From NCBI GenBank assembly GCA_026413225.1, contig CM048552.1:63441001-63505000 (forward strand): 64,000 nucleotides of DNA, written 5' to 3'. Positions within the stretch are counted from its first letter, which is position 1. The number at the start of each line of letters is the position of its first letter. Below are positions 1 to 61,814 of the stretch, piece by piece. The DNA comes from Otis tarda (taxonomy: Eukaryota; Chordata; Aves; Otidiformes; Otididae). Below the pieces are notes generated by a model. That model was not told the origin of the DNA and ran no database searches. It worked only from the letters and a program-made list of their open reading frames with translations. The position numbers and the translations under genes are program-made.

Positions 1-48645
<48,645 letters not shown>

Positions 48646-48661
48646 CTTGGATCGAAGCGCC

Positions 48662-48751
48662 GGGGCGAGGGAGGGGGAAGGGGGAGCCGCGTCCCCGCCG
48701 CCGGGACGCCCCCAGCCGCGACCCGTAGTGGGAGGGGGGAGGGGAGGGGGG
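48662..48751 (+). promoter_or_regulatory. Two G-quadruplex-type G-run tracts in the BRAF 5' UTR/promoter
   Basis: On the plus strand, which is the BRAF template strand, 48730-48751 has four G-runs (3, 6, 4 and 6 G) separated by single A loops. A second tract at 48662-48684 has runs of 4, 3, 5 and 5 G with loops of 3, 1 and 2 nt. Both meet the usual pattern for stable intramolecular quadruplexes. The complementary C-rich strand is the RNA-like strand. Confidence 0.6.
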
Positions 48752-48805
48752 AGCCGAGCGCAGATCCCCGGCCAGCTCCCAGCGGCCCGCCTTACGCCCG
48801 GCCTG

Positions 48806-48880
48806 TGACGTCAACCAGAATCGCCGCCGCGGCCACTGCGCATGAGCTGTCTGACGTCACCGGGAAACACCCTGACGTCA
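48806..48880. promoter_or_regulatory. Cluster of three perfect CRE palindromes
   Basis: TGACGTCA occurs at 48806-48813, 48852-48859 and 48873-48880, about 160-235 bp upstream of the BRAF start codon. This octamer is the full consensus for CREB/ATF factors. The last two are 21 bp apart centre to centre, about two helical turns. Their position in the CpG-island promoter suggests cAMP/CREB or ATF input into BRAF transcription; that function is inferred. Confidence 0.75.
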
Positions 48881-49240
48881 CGGCGCGACCACCCGTCGCC
48901 CTGGGAACTCGAGCGTGGGCTCGAGCACCGCCCCCTCGTCGAGGCCCCGCCCCCGCCGCCGCAGCGCCCCCTGGCGGCGCGGAAGGGCAGCCGGTGGCGC
49001 AGCCGGTCTCCAAAATCCTGGGCTGTGCGGGGGAGAACATCGAGTGCCAGAGGGTCTGCGGCGGGGTCCCCCCGCTGCCCGGCCTGCGGGTCCTCCGTCA
49101 CAGCACGGGGAGCCCCGCAAGCCGCGGGTGGAATAAAGGCGGGACCGAGCGTGAGAAACAAGTGGAACCTCACCCACGGTGTGAGCTGGGACAGGGGCGC
49201 GGGGAGAGCGGCGAATTGGGACCTCCGAGCCGGTCTGACA

Positions 49241-52200
49241 CCATCTGACAAGCCGTGCTGCTGTGGCCCTGAGGTGACTATACTCGCGGCCATGACGGAG
49301 ATACTTCCAAAAATCACATTTTCCTCTGAAAATGCTGCGCCTACTCGTGTTGTAACTAAAATAATTGATTGCTAGAATGGGTGGATTGTCCTTATTTTTT
49401 TTCCATCGATGGCCTTGACCTGCCGCAAGCTGGTGCTTTCTTCACACAGGGGGCTTCAAGAGATGGATGGGCCTGGTGGTGAGCTCAAGAGAAATGGGGA
49501 CCCCATCCGTCTCTTCGGTGACACCTCTCATGCATCCTCTGGCCAGCTTTGTCCCATCTGCAGGTCTGGGAGCAGATCCCAGTTTCTGCACACGAGCATC
49601 CATCCTGCCCGCGCCTTGTCTGTGTGACGGGACGTGTGCCACCTTCCCCCATGGCCTGGCTCTCCCAGGACAGAAGGTGGGCTCGGACAGCGGGACATGG
49701 CGCAGTCCCCTGCTGCGAATGACAGAGGGACTGTAGTGCTAGGTAGGGCGCACTGGGAAATGCCACTCCCTCCAGCTTGGAAACGAGTCAGCAGCCACTC
49801 CTGCCCCCCAAAAGCCTGCTCTCCCTGCCATGTCCCCAGTGCCCGTGGCCATCTTCCCCCAAAGTGGCAGAGTGCTCCCGTTTAAAGTGAAAAATTGACC
49901 TACGTCATATCCCTGTATGCCACGCCCATTGAAAGGCCGCTTACACGCATAAAGCGTTCGCTAAGTCAGGTATTTTAAGTTTCTTTCTTGCTGAAAAGGT
50001 CTCTGTGATGAATACCAAATTGGTGAGAGTTTTTTAATGCATTGCAAAGAGAAGGGAACGTACTGGAACAGCAGCAGGATTTCGGAGAAGGCAGAGGCTG
50101 TTCTATCACAACCCGATAGATTTTTATGGCAGTCAATTAAAATACTACGTTGAAGCAGGCGAGTGCAAACATCCTTATCTTTGTTACGCGTCAGTTGTGA
50201 ATACGTAGCCCTACAGCCTCTCAAGGCAATAATCCTGATGATTGATAGACGCGAGGTTTGTGTTTTGCCTTCCACGCTGGGGCTGCTGGTGTGAAAGTGG
50301 TTCAAATCCAGTTCGGTATTGGCGGTGCTGTAACTGGTGGGTAAATGCAGCATCAATGTACTGCATGGGCACAGCAAAAACGCGATGGAGTCAGGAGTAA
50401 CAGATCCTGAGGTACGGAGGGAAGGAAGCTGGTGCATGAATTTAGCTGAGGGTCTTTTTGTGTAGGGAGCTACGCAGTATTAAACACCTTCTGAACACAA
50501 AAGAGAAATAAGAAAAATTATCTAGTTAATATACAGATGGATTTAATTGATTATCTGACAGGCTACGCTTTTTTGAGAGAGGAGCCTAGGTTTTCCTACG
50601 ACTGGTGGCCTGCAGTGGGGTCAACAAAAAGCCTGGACAAACACGTAAGGATCAAATGTACAAACTAAGCAGCTTGCCAAGTTCAGAGACTTCTCTCTAA
50701 TAGCCACGTTAATGAAGAGGATAATTGTCAGCAACTCCTGCTACATGATGGGAGTGTGTCATGGTAATGAAAAGTGCACGCAGACTCTGGAAAATAACCC
50801 ACAGGCTGGGACAAATATCCCTGATCTCTGGAGGAGGAGGCGGCAGAGGTAACAGGAGATGGCTCTCCCAGCACACAGCCTGTTGACGTTAATGAAAAAG
50901 CCAGCAGAGGAATATGGGTTAGCTCACGGAGTAAGTCCATTCGTTTCAATGAAATCTATACCAAGGGATAATTTAGTCTCATCGTACAGAACATAGTCAT
51001 AGCCCTTGTTTTATTCCCCAAGCTGTTTATGTGCAGAGCATAACTCCAGCAGTGGGGAATTAGTAAGCTACTGTCAACCTGTAAGTAGTTATACCTTCCC
51101 CAATGCTTTTAGTAATCCTCTGTGCCATTGTTCCTGAGTTTCTGATTTTTTTTTTTCAGAAGATTTGCATTCACATAAAATATATTTGCTAGACTTTATT
51201 ATTACATTTGATGTACCCCCCGAGGAGTTGCAATTTTAAACCCTGATGTTGACAACTGATGACCAAAACTGGGAACACAGCGAGGTTACCATCGAAATAC
51301 ATGAGATAGGTGGTACACCATTTGGGGTTTTGTTTTTGGTTTTTTGTTTTTTTTTTAATAAAGGACAGAATACTATTTTAAAAGATACTTGCCTAGGACG
51401 GAGACAGAAATCTACTGTTTATGGTATACTTTCCTTTTGTCTGAGGGAATCCATACCTAGGGATAAATGGAATTTCCTCTCCTTCATATGGTGGCATCTG
51501 TGGTCTCTCTGCTTAATCTGTCATGATAGAAGAGAAGTCATTATTAACTATAACTATTTCTTGATGATATGCATTCCTATCTACTGAGAATTGATACCAT
51601 CACAATTTTTTTACAGATGCTATCATTCATTATCAACACAGGTCAAAATCAAACTTGTAACCCAGATGTGAAAGGCTGCTTTCTGCTATCAGATCCGTAG
51701 GCCACTCCGTGAGGCACTGGGTGGTTGGATCCTACAATGCAGCACAGCCAGTTTATCTGGTACTGCAGCCGGTAATGCGAACCTGTAAATACAAAACCTG
51801 CCACCTCCCATCAAACCCATAGTTATGCGCTACAGTTGGATCCTCCTCAGAATTTTTTTACTTTAGTTCAGATCAGAAGACAAGTGCAGCTGTTAAAAGA
51901 CAAAGACCCTTCAGGGAGCTTGCCCACCACCAGAACAGTTTGTCTGATCTAATCAACACCTGAACTTCCAGAGAAAAATGTTTTAATGAGTCAGTGAAAA
52001 AAAAAGAGATGGCTACCTGAGAGCAGCTGTCTCACTGTGAGCATTTGAACACATCTTTATCCTTTCCCCCCAAAAAAGAATTAATCTTAATGAGATGCTC
52101 CAAAATGAGAATGTCCGAAAGAGATATTAGATGAAACCTAGTATCGGTCTCATTTATCCTATTCTTTCAATAGAAGAGAGTATCTCAAAAAAACCCCAGC

Positions 52201-55200
52201 CTTCCAGTTTCTTAATTAAAAAATTACATAATGTGCATTTTGGTATCATAATAGAAACTGATTTTTTAAACTGGTGTGAAAATTCGACACATCTTATGCT
52301 CTGTATGTCTAAATGGCCCCTAAAATTTGTCCAGATTTCCAGAACTGCTTAGCCTTTTCACACACCAAAAAGGCTGTATTTGTCCCATACATTCTAGCAT
52401 TTGCGCTTGGCCCATGCACGTTTGAAAATGCTGGCTTAAATTCTGCACCATGAGAAAATAATTACAGATCTTCTAAAGTGTGTTAAAACATACACGTCAC
52501 TTTTAAATGCTGTAGTATGAAGTGAAAGTGCACAACTTAATGTATCTAAGGCAATGGTACTCTTTATATCAAATTAATTCTCGATTTTACCAGCAGAAAT
52601 ATGGATCTTTATGGAACCCAGATACTAATGACAATAGTCACATTCCCTGTAATCTTGGCCAGAAAATGTGAAGCAGAACAAAAATTAGGCTGTTGTCCAG
52701 AGTTAAGTAATTTTCTGATTATTAGTAAGAATAATATATACTTAAGAAAATTACTTTGCTCTCCAGGAAAAGAAAGTTGAAGATATTTTTTGAGGAAAGA
52801 ACCCAGATTTTTTTTTCACTTCTCTTTAGCACCTATATAGGTGTATTATTCCACTCACTTTAAGATATAGTATACATCTTTTCATATTTCTAGGGATCAC
52901 TGTTTGATCGCTCCAATGTGAGGCAATAGAGAAAGCAAGGCTGCTTTTCTTTTCTTTTCTTTTCTTTTCTTTTCTTTTCTTTTCTTTTCTTTTCTTTTCT
53001 TTTCTTTTCTTTTCTTTTCTTTTCTTTTCTTTTCTTTTCTTTTCTTTTCTTTTATTTTCTTTTCTTTTCTTTTCTTTTCTTTTATTTTCTTTTCTTTTCT
53101 TTTCTTTTCTTTTCTTTTCTTTTCTTTTTTCTTTTTTTCTTTTCTTTTCTTTAAACTATTCCTGTTCAGCTCACATGTGTTTTTTTTCCTTTGGTTCCTT
53201 CCTGAGAACTTCTAGTTCAGGAGATTTACCATTCTCTGACACTGCTGAACCTCAAGCATTCATACCTTCAGTGAGAAATTAGGTAATACTCAGGTGGTGA
53301 TTTGAACTTGGCAGCTCAACAGTCTTACTCTTTTTTTTTTTTTTTTTTTTGGTTCATGGAGACTTCATAGCTCTTTGCCTTTGAGTTAAATACACGAGCA
53401 GAAGTGATGAGGATCAGTGGAAACTAGGAGAAAAAAGGCAGTAGGGGAAAAAGAAGAAAATGTGAATCCACCAGGTTCTTAACTCAGTTTTCATTCTACC
53501 GTTAAAAGCAATGTTGATCTAACAAGCTTTCTTTTGTATATAAATAATAACAGATTCTGGATTTTCTGGTAATGGTATTGGAAATATTTACATAGTTTTC
53601 ATTTGATTCAAGCATAATTTATTTTAGAGTAATTACTTATGAAAGTGTTGCTCTTCTCTCCCTAAACCACAGCCCAGAACTTTGGAAAGTAAAAAGCAAA
53701 ACATTTTCCTTTGGAGGGAATGTGTGGGAGGTAGGGAGCAGGAAAGGTGATGGGACTGGGACATGGCAGTGAGTTTGCATATAGGTTCCTTCTGTACTTA
53801 CATGTTATTCAGCATCGCAGAAACAAAATGCTAACCGGTTTCCTTCCTTGTCTGAGTAGTGACCTCATGGTTCAGCAATCCATGTGTTGCATCTCTCTCT
53901 GCTGTCTTCCTGCCTTCACTTATGTACTAGCATGAGAAGCTGAGAAAACTACAGATTTTATTGAACAGTAGCGTAAATACTGACAAACGTGGTGTATAGG
54001 AAACCATCAAGAGAGAAGCACGAGCCCTGAAACCACTATTAAGAGAACAGAAGTAGGAGGCAGTGGAAAAGGAGGAGGAAGGATGGGACAAAAGATTAGA
54101 TGGTTAGAGAAAATAATGGAAGTAGCCAGTGGAGGAGAAGATGCAGCTCTCCTAGGAAATGAGAAACAGATTAAAATAGGGAAACAAAGGAGTAAGGAGC
54201 AGTGATTTTCCTGCCTGACGTACTTTACTGAAACCAGGACCAAATCTCACATTTGAGAGGATTAGTGAAGACCCTCCTGTCACCTTAGCATCCTTCGTCA
54301 TTGCTTTAACGCATTCAGCTTGTTCGGATATCTGATTTCCGAGTCCTTTGTGTTGGACAGTGATAAGCTGATCAGCTTTAAGGACTAAGTAGTTTTAGAT
54401 TCCTCATGTTATTATTCCAGTGTGAACAATCGCATTTCATAACTTAAAACCATCCCATTTAGGCACAAAAAAGAGCTAACGCGATTGAGCGAGTTCCAAG
54501 AAAGGGCAGGAAAGGATTCCACCTCAAACAAGTTATTTTGCTGTTCAGAAAATGACTGTTCAATTATGTTCCAGTCTTAGGATTTTCCTTTGTAATATGC
54601 AGGCCAGCTGAGCTTCCCCCAGCCTGAATACCTGCTGTAACTTGATTCTCCAGCACTTTACAGACGGGTTGGTAACTCTTTACTTCTCTGATCTAATAAC
54701 AGTTTAGTTAGCAGCTGCACCTTTCTGTTTCTAGCCTCTTCACTGAGCAGAAAAAGTCCAATAGGGTTGGTATTGGCCTGGCCTTTAAGAGTCCAAAAAG
54801 GCTAAATCAATAATCTGATCAAATACAGAAACTGCAGCTTTAATGTGAGACAGAGAGACCATGGTGAGTGATCATAATTTCTCAGGGCAATACTCCACGT
54901 TGCTGGAGTTTTAAGACTTATTGTTCTTCAGTGATGGGTCAAATAGGATGGATAACCTTTTAAAATGAATGCTTATATTGTAATATACATATATTTTGTG
55001 TTTAAACGTAAATGTCTTTTGCTGACAGAGTCAGTACCACTGTTCATAATCCATCCTTGTCTTTTAATCTTCACTACCACCAAGACAAGACAAGCCTCAC
55101 AGACATTTAGTCTCCCCTAAAGAGGCAAGCTGCCTGCCGAGCATGTGGGAATTAGGACAGTCTCTGAACCACATTGCTATATTCTCATCGGTCCTGTGAG

Positions 55201-58200
55201 TATGGCCTCGGCCAAAGGCAAAATTTCTGGTGCAGTGGTCAATGGCCTCTCAATGTTTTTGATGCTATGGATTGCTTGAAGCTTGCGGTTATGCTAAAGG
55301 CCCTTGGACATGGTTATTCCTTTTTAATATGATATGACTTCTCTCTCCAGAAGACACATTTGTTTTGGTAAATGAACACAATTTCTGTTACCCCCTGTCC
55401 CCCGGGGGAATTCTGCAAGGCTCCAGCTTAGATCTTAGTTTTATTTTTAAGTGGTTTGTGTGCCTAGTCAATGCTCTACCATCTGTCCTCCAAGGGCATT
55501 AATGTTTATTAATAAACTCAATGATACTATCAAACAACTTGAGGTTGAAAATACAGAGACACATCACACTGTTGGATGTACTGGTGTCGGGCAACGGAGC
55601 AGGATTTTGTCAAATATCACAGCATATAAGCAGAATGACTAAGTGCAAAGAGAAAAAGATAAAGAGGCGGCAGCGTTACTTTCTAGTTGTCAGTAACAAC
55701 TCTGGCATTTCCTAGTCTAATTAATACTTTTTGTTTTATGCTGTTCATTCAAAAAGCATTTGTGAAGTGCAGAGCTTGTGAACAAGGCTTACCTGCACAT
55801 CCAGTTGCACCAAAACAGACCCAGAACAGACAGCCAAGAAATAACACATGCTATCTCACACGCAGCCTGCGTATCAGTCACCTCCCATCCACTCACGCAA
55901 GTTCATGGGCTGCTCTCTGAAACAAATGTGCCAGTTTGGACAAGCCAGCTGAATACTGCTTTAGGTTGGCAGCATCACCCAGATGTCAGCACAGCGCACT
56001 TCAGCTGTACCGCTCCACTCTCTTGGTGGATGAGGCTTTCCTTAAGCCACCAGCAGCTCTCTTCTCCATGGAATCCAACACATGGTACCTAGGCAGCCTA
56101 ATATTATTCTGATCAACACTGAATATTGCTGGGGAAGCCGCTATTGCATGCGCAGGCATGACGGAGTCTCTAGAGAGATGTTGTTTTATCAGTCCTGTCC
56201 TGAAGTCAAAGGCTCAAGGGGACTACAACCCTGTATGCTGGCGTACAACCTAGTTGTTACTCAGAGGTAAGTCCCATCGATACCACTTGGAGATTCTCAA
56301 TATTCACACAGCTTCTAAAATTAGACCACTGCTGTAGCTGCTTGAGCCTGGAGTCACATTTTAGACATCCATTTTGAAAGTCTGAGGCCAAGTGACCCCA
56401 TTCATTTTTATCTAGGCAAGACTGTGGTGGAAGTTGAGGAATGTGATGCATTTACAATTGTGCGTTTGCAGCGACACACCATTGTGTGTGGCAGTAGAAT
56501 GGTTTTTCAGACTTTCTTGGAGCTCAGGTGGTCTTTGCTCCTAATACCATTAAAAGCCTATTTACTGCATCAGCCCATAAGGCAAACATCAGACCTGCAG
56601 AAAGAACAACTGAAGTGGGAGCGACCCTCTGAACTCCATGAAATATTTACAAACAGCTTTAGGAGCCTTGGGATGAAGTAAAGTACTTTCAAGCACAGAC
56701 AGAAAACCTAATGGATATTTAAAAAAATCCTTTTTTTTAGCTCTTGGTGAGATTTGTTTTCACAGACCTAGCTATGATATGAGAAAATGTATGAGGTCAT
56801 CCAATCTGCCTCCTCCTCTTCCAGGAGAGAAGTGGTCCCTGTCCTATATTTTATAACACTTGGCTCAGCCTAGCTCTGCCTGACTCAGACAACAGAAGCT
56901 GAGCCCACTTCTTGGGAATCTTCTCAATTTTTCTAAATATTTCACTTTGTGGAATTTTTCCCAGTATTCCACCCAGAACAATTCAATGCAGACACACAAT
57001 AAAGACACTTAAATGACATGATTGTTATCGTGTTGATTTCATATTTATCCCCTTAGAGAACCCTAAATAATTTCTCAGCCAGCGTGGTGGTGATGTCCCT
57101 CTAACATTTGTCTACAGTCATGCTCCTCACCATTTGGACACACTATAGCTGTGCTCTGCTGTGACCAAGCCTTCACAAGCAAACTCTTTCAGATGTTTTC
57201 ATGTCTTTTCCTTCCTCTCTGTTCTCAAGACATTATTATTACACTTGAAGAAAAAGGACAAGGAATAGTTAAGAGAATAAAATGCCTTTCTTTGTGTTAC
57301 CCCAGCTGTGCAGGCATAGGAAGATCCATCTAAATGTCTGGCCTGCACACATCATTTAATATTACTAGGATTTATGATAAGGGTATTGTTGAAGATAATG
57401 AAGAGAGAGAGTCCTCTTGAAGGATTTTGTTTCCAAGATCTACTCCCAAGGGATTGTACAAGAAGTGGCACAATCAAACTGTTACAGAGGAGAACTGAGT
57501 TTAAAGGAATCGATCTGAGAACCCCACGGCACTTGTTTTCCTTGCATATTATCCTTTGTGCTTTAAAAGAAAGAAAAAAACATACAGAACACAGTCATTC
57601 CCTCATCAAAGCAGCCTTTCAGATTTGTGAAGCTTTTCCAAAACATACAGACTTTGTGGATTGCTGTTTTTTTAAAATGATCCTAAAATGACCTTCACAC
57701 TGAAGGTGTTAAAGGAATATGTACATAGATACTTTAAAATTTCAAAAATATTTACAGTTTAAGAAATATCTGTGATTATTTTATTTTCTTTTTACTTTCA
57801 ACCAAATCAAGATTTATTTTTTTTTTTTAGCATTTGAAGTCTCTAACATCTAAAGCAAACAGTAAACACAGTAACTTGCCACAGCTTATTTTATGTGTTA
57901 AAAATGTCATCAACTGTTGCGTACAATCATGTCGCTGAAATACGCAGAGGTACAAGTGCTACTGTAGCCAGACTAAGCTGCTCTTTACACAAGGTTCTCC
58001 TGGGGTAAATTCCCATCCTAGAAGCAGCTTACGATCATGAGACTATTCACTAAGTGATCATTATTCTAATTTTACTCTTGAGGAAACGTAGGCAAGTAAG
58101 ACAAAGCATTTGTCTAAAACCATAGAGTAACACAGCCGCATTTTGCTGACCTGTGTAAACTCAGCACATTGCTTTAATAAGTAGAATAAACTCTTTCCAC

Positions 58201-61030
58201 ATTAGAGGAAACTTTTTTCAAGTTAATACTTTCCTGAGCAGAGCACATATATTTTAACACTCTGGTCCTTTTGCCAGAAAGCAAGACTTTTTTTTTTTTT
58301 TTTCCTTCCACCATTACAAAGTATGGTCGTGTGCAAGTAAACTTCTGCCTATCTGCAGGACTTCCAATAGTAAGAGGTTCTAGCAATAGCTGCACTCCCT
58401 ATAGGATATATACAGTAACCTGTCAGCCTGTTTTACAAAATAACTTGTGATTATCAAAGCTGTACTCAGCAGCTATTACTATATTATACCAGAGTATAAA
58501 GACAGACATAGTTAAAGCTCTGTGAAGTAGGGAAGCAGTGGCACTTAATACAGCTGTTCAGAACTGGGAAGAGGTTACGGTTTTGACTCTCAGTTAGTCC
58601 CTCGGAGATCAGGTTTATTCCGATGAAGAATTAAAACATCCATCTAAACTTCTGCTGAGGACAGTCAGCTCACACCCTCAGGAAAAGAGTGAATTTTGTA
58701 ACAAAACACAGCAGAGTTTGAATGGTGAAAAGAATCATTGTAAGGGGAAAGCCAAAAATAAAAATCCAATTGATATTTGTACATAAAATGGATAGCTGTA
58801 TAAAGCATAAATGTTCCCGTCCTTACCCCTCAGAATATGGCTGAAACTCTAGTTCCCCTCCTAAATACACATACTACATTAATACCTGTCGTGATGTTTC
58901 ATGATCGACTTCCAAATTGCCTAGACCCCATGATGCACAAAACGTGGTCTTCTTCAGGCAATACCTATTTCTAAATGACAGAGCACATGTTCAAAGGGAG
59001 GTAGGAAAGTGCTTATTTCTATCCCAGCTATGAAGAGGAGAAAGCTAGGAGTTACCATTTTTTTTCCGCTCCATTCACTTTTGTAAACACTGTGGAAAAA
59101 AAGATGAAAGTCAGCAATTCAGCCCATTTGTTTCACATCTGCTTACTTCACAGGCACTTCCACCAGTTTCTTTTTGGATGTGCTGCTGTAAGTGTCTTCC
59201 CAAAGTATGTTCCCAAGGTGACGCTTTGATTCTAGAGCAGGTTTGCTCTGGCAGGCTGCAGACAAAGGGGATCATTATAGATGACTAGCCAAACAAGTCT
59301 TTTGCTTTCCTGTTCATGAGAGGAACTTCTCAAAATCCATAAATAGCTAGGTGGCTTGGAATAGACAAGGAAGAACAGATCCAATCCCCAAGCCTAATTA
59401 TCTAATATTACCCTGCTGAGTCTGCATCTGTGTCTAGCACGACAGCACGCTAAGATACGGAATACTTGTAGCATTCACTGTCCTCAGTAGGCTCTGTAGA
59501 TCCTCAGTCCTTAAGCAGGCTAAATGTGGATCCAGAAGCAAAACCACAGCCAATCATGCTGTGTATTTTATCTGTCATTATATGTGTACTCATAACCAAG
59601 TCTGACCACACAGACAAAATTTAAGGCCATGCATACTTACTTTACTGGAGCAGGACCACAATTCACTTTTTGATATACGCACACTTTCTCTCTCTTGCAT
59701 GTTTATACTGTCAAAGCTTTAAGTATTTCACAGGTACAAAAAAAATATGCTGTTGATTTCTCATTTTAAATTGCATGGAAAACATTTTTATTGGTCTTTG
59801 GCTTAATTTTAGAAGACATCAAGTTCTTGCTGACAAAGCTGTTTTAAGTACAATCATCAGCTGTCCAACCTGGCCACAGTAATTCTGCTGAAGAGGTTCA
59901 GAACTGGTCTTTCTCTCCACCAAAGCAAGCAACTGAGCAACTTCACCCCTCACAGCCACAGCCAGAAATACAGTGCCAGGCAGCAGCAACCTTCCTACTC
60001 AGGCAATTCCCTCTCCTACCCTGGTACGTGGATCCATGCTGCTGTTCTTCATAAAGAGGAATTCAAGGGAACCAGACCGCTTGCCCTCAGCTGCGCCATG
60101 TGTGTCGCAGGAACCGAGTACTTCCAGAGGACCCATCATAGGCTCTTTACACCTCAGTACCAGACAGGTCACAATCCATAGACAACACTAAAATGCCATA
60201 GGCATGTTAGAGTTGAGCAAGAGTTGTAAGCTACTAAATGGATTTTAAATTAGAGTAAGAGAATAACTTACCACTACAGTACAGAGCAGATACATATTTT
60301 ACTAACTTCTATAGCATTTTGTTGACTGTGGCAAGAACTTGGGTGCTTCTCCCACAACACTGCACAACCCCCAAAATCAGCTTCTCTTAGATCTTAGAAA
60401 ACCAGGTAACACTCAGTAAGGATACTGAACCAGAATTACACAGCTCACCAGGAACACCTTTAATACAATCAGCACCTCTTCAGTTAATATCCTTGGTGAA
60501 GTACAGTTGTTGAGCTGTTACAAATTTATGTAGATTCATCAATTTCATTGATCAGACAGATCCCTTCAAATACGCTTAGATTTAAACAAGCTTGGTTTAG
60601 AGATGTCAGCAGGTTAATACTGCTCCCTACTTCAGAATACCTCTGTACACAAAATCAAGCATACCCCAAGCCAACTGTGCAAATACTTTCTGCTCCAGTC
60701 ACTCTACATTTTTAATAGCACTCCTTTACACCTCAAGGATGTTCCTCTAAGCTTCCATGGTCTGGAAATTCAAAGATGCTGTTTCAGGGCACACACAGGC
60801 AAGATGCACACGTGGCCAGGCCGAGCAGCAGAGCTGCATTCTCTACTTTCTATTCTCTGATGGAGACTGCTAGGTAAGAATGGTAGATGTATGCAATCAT
60901 TAATATTAGCCACACTGAAGGAGCCTGGTGATAAAACCACGTACTGAATACCAGTAAAACTGTTCATCACCTTATGAAGTATTTCATAAATGTCCTCCAG
61001 GCAATCAAAATAAGTTTACTGCAATAAAAG
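49241..61030. other. Intergenic region between the BRAF promoter and MRPS33
   Basis: About 12 kb without a recognisable gene, CR1 or LTR. The first about 1.2 kb keeps moderate GC and scattered CpG, and includes a 158-codon open frame at 49961-50437. Further on are the (TTTTC)n microsatellite (52944-53153) and a T20 tract (53331-53350). The rest appears to be unique AT-rich DNA. Confidence 0.8.
52944..53153. repeat. (TTTTC)n pentanucleotide microsatellite, about 42 units
   Basis: A nearly pure CTTTT array of 210 bp, AAAAG on the other strand. It has two units with TTTTA interruptions near 53053 and 53083 and length-variant units near 53125-53140. All-pyrimidine tracts of this length can form intramolecular triplexes and are prone to length change. 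Confidence 0.97.
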
Positions 61031-61053
61031 GAGTTTGAATTTAAGTATTGTAT

Positions 61054-61059
61054 TTTAAT
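61054..61059 (-). terminator. MRPS33: Candidate poly(A) signal of MRPS33
   Basis: The minus strand has ATTAAA, the second most common polyadenylation hexamer, about 650 nt after the MRPS33 stop. I found no canonical AATAAA on this strand between the stop and this point. This would give a 3' UTR of roughly 670 nt. Confidence 0.35.
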
Positions 61060-61708
61060 TGGTAGAGGGTCTCAAATTGGAACACATTTTGAGCTGTCAT
61101 ATTTCACCCTCTTCTGCTGCAGTATCTAAATATTCAGGGTACAAGAGTGCTGTGGGCAGGCAATGGACCATGAAGTATTGTCCAGTGCAAAATGTAGAAC
61201 AATAGATTCTAATAGAAACCTAAAAAAATTAACACTAAAGCTACCTGAAGTGAAACTCATTACAATAGGCAAGATGACAAGCAGCAGTAGAAGCAGGAAA
61301 TCCTTTTTCTGGGGGCCACGTGCAAAATAATGTTGATATTAATCCAAGGAAATAAAACAGACAATGGAAAGCAAACTATTTTCCAGATCCAGAAAAACTG
61401 AAACAGCTGCAGATGTTTGCAAGAAAAACACTGAGCTCTTAGTGTTTTACAGTTGTTTTTACTACTTGGGTAAGAGAGGGCTCTGACAAACTAACGTGCT
61501 ACAATATACAGTGTATTTAAATGACAGAAATTCAAAACAAATAAAACCACAAGTGCACTCCTAAGGTGGACTCCAGTATTTCACAGTGTGTTTCTTGTGC
61601 CCCACAGGCAGCTCACACGCCAAGCCCTCTCCAGCTGGGAACAGAAAGCCTGGATTACAGCTGTTCTCCAGCATTTCCAGAGTAGTTCATTATATTGTCC
61701 AAGTGGCA

Positions 61709-61814
61709 CTATTTCTTCTTCAGAGCTCTCTTTCCTTCCCCCTTCTTTGGTTTTTCCTTCCCACGGAGCTTTTTCAGTCGCCTCATCTCCTCCTTAAAGT
61801 CCTGATGTTCATCC
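61709..61814 (-). CDS. MRPS33: MRPS33 last coding exon
   Basis: The acceptor is CCCCCATCTAG|G behind a strong pyrimidine tract. The first base completes Arg72, then 34 codons ([18 protein letters not shown] and the basic tail) run to TAG at 61711-61709. The exon is too short and too basic to appear as a long open frame; it was placed by homology to the conserved C-terminus and by the phase match with the preceding donor. Confidence 0.96.

Noticed and set aside
50301-50310. tRNA B-box-like sequence GGTTCAAATC
   Set aside because: The T-stem pairs only 4 of 5 bases, and no acceptor stem or A box is found at tRNA spacing.
52944-53153. Regular repeat array considered as CRISPR or satellite
   Set aside because: The unit is 5 bp with no spacers; it is a microsatellite.
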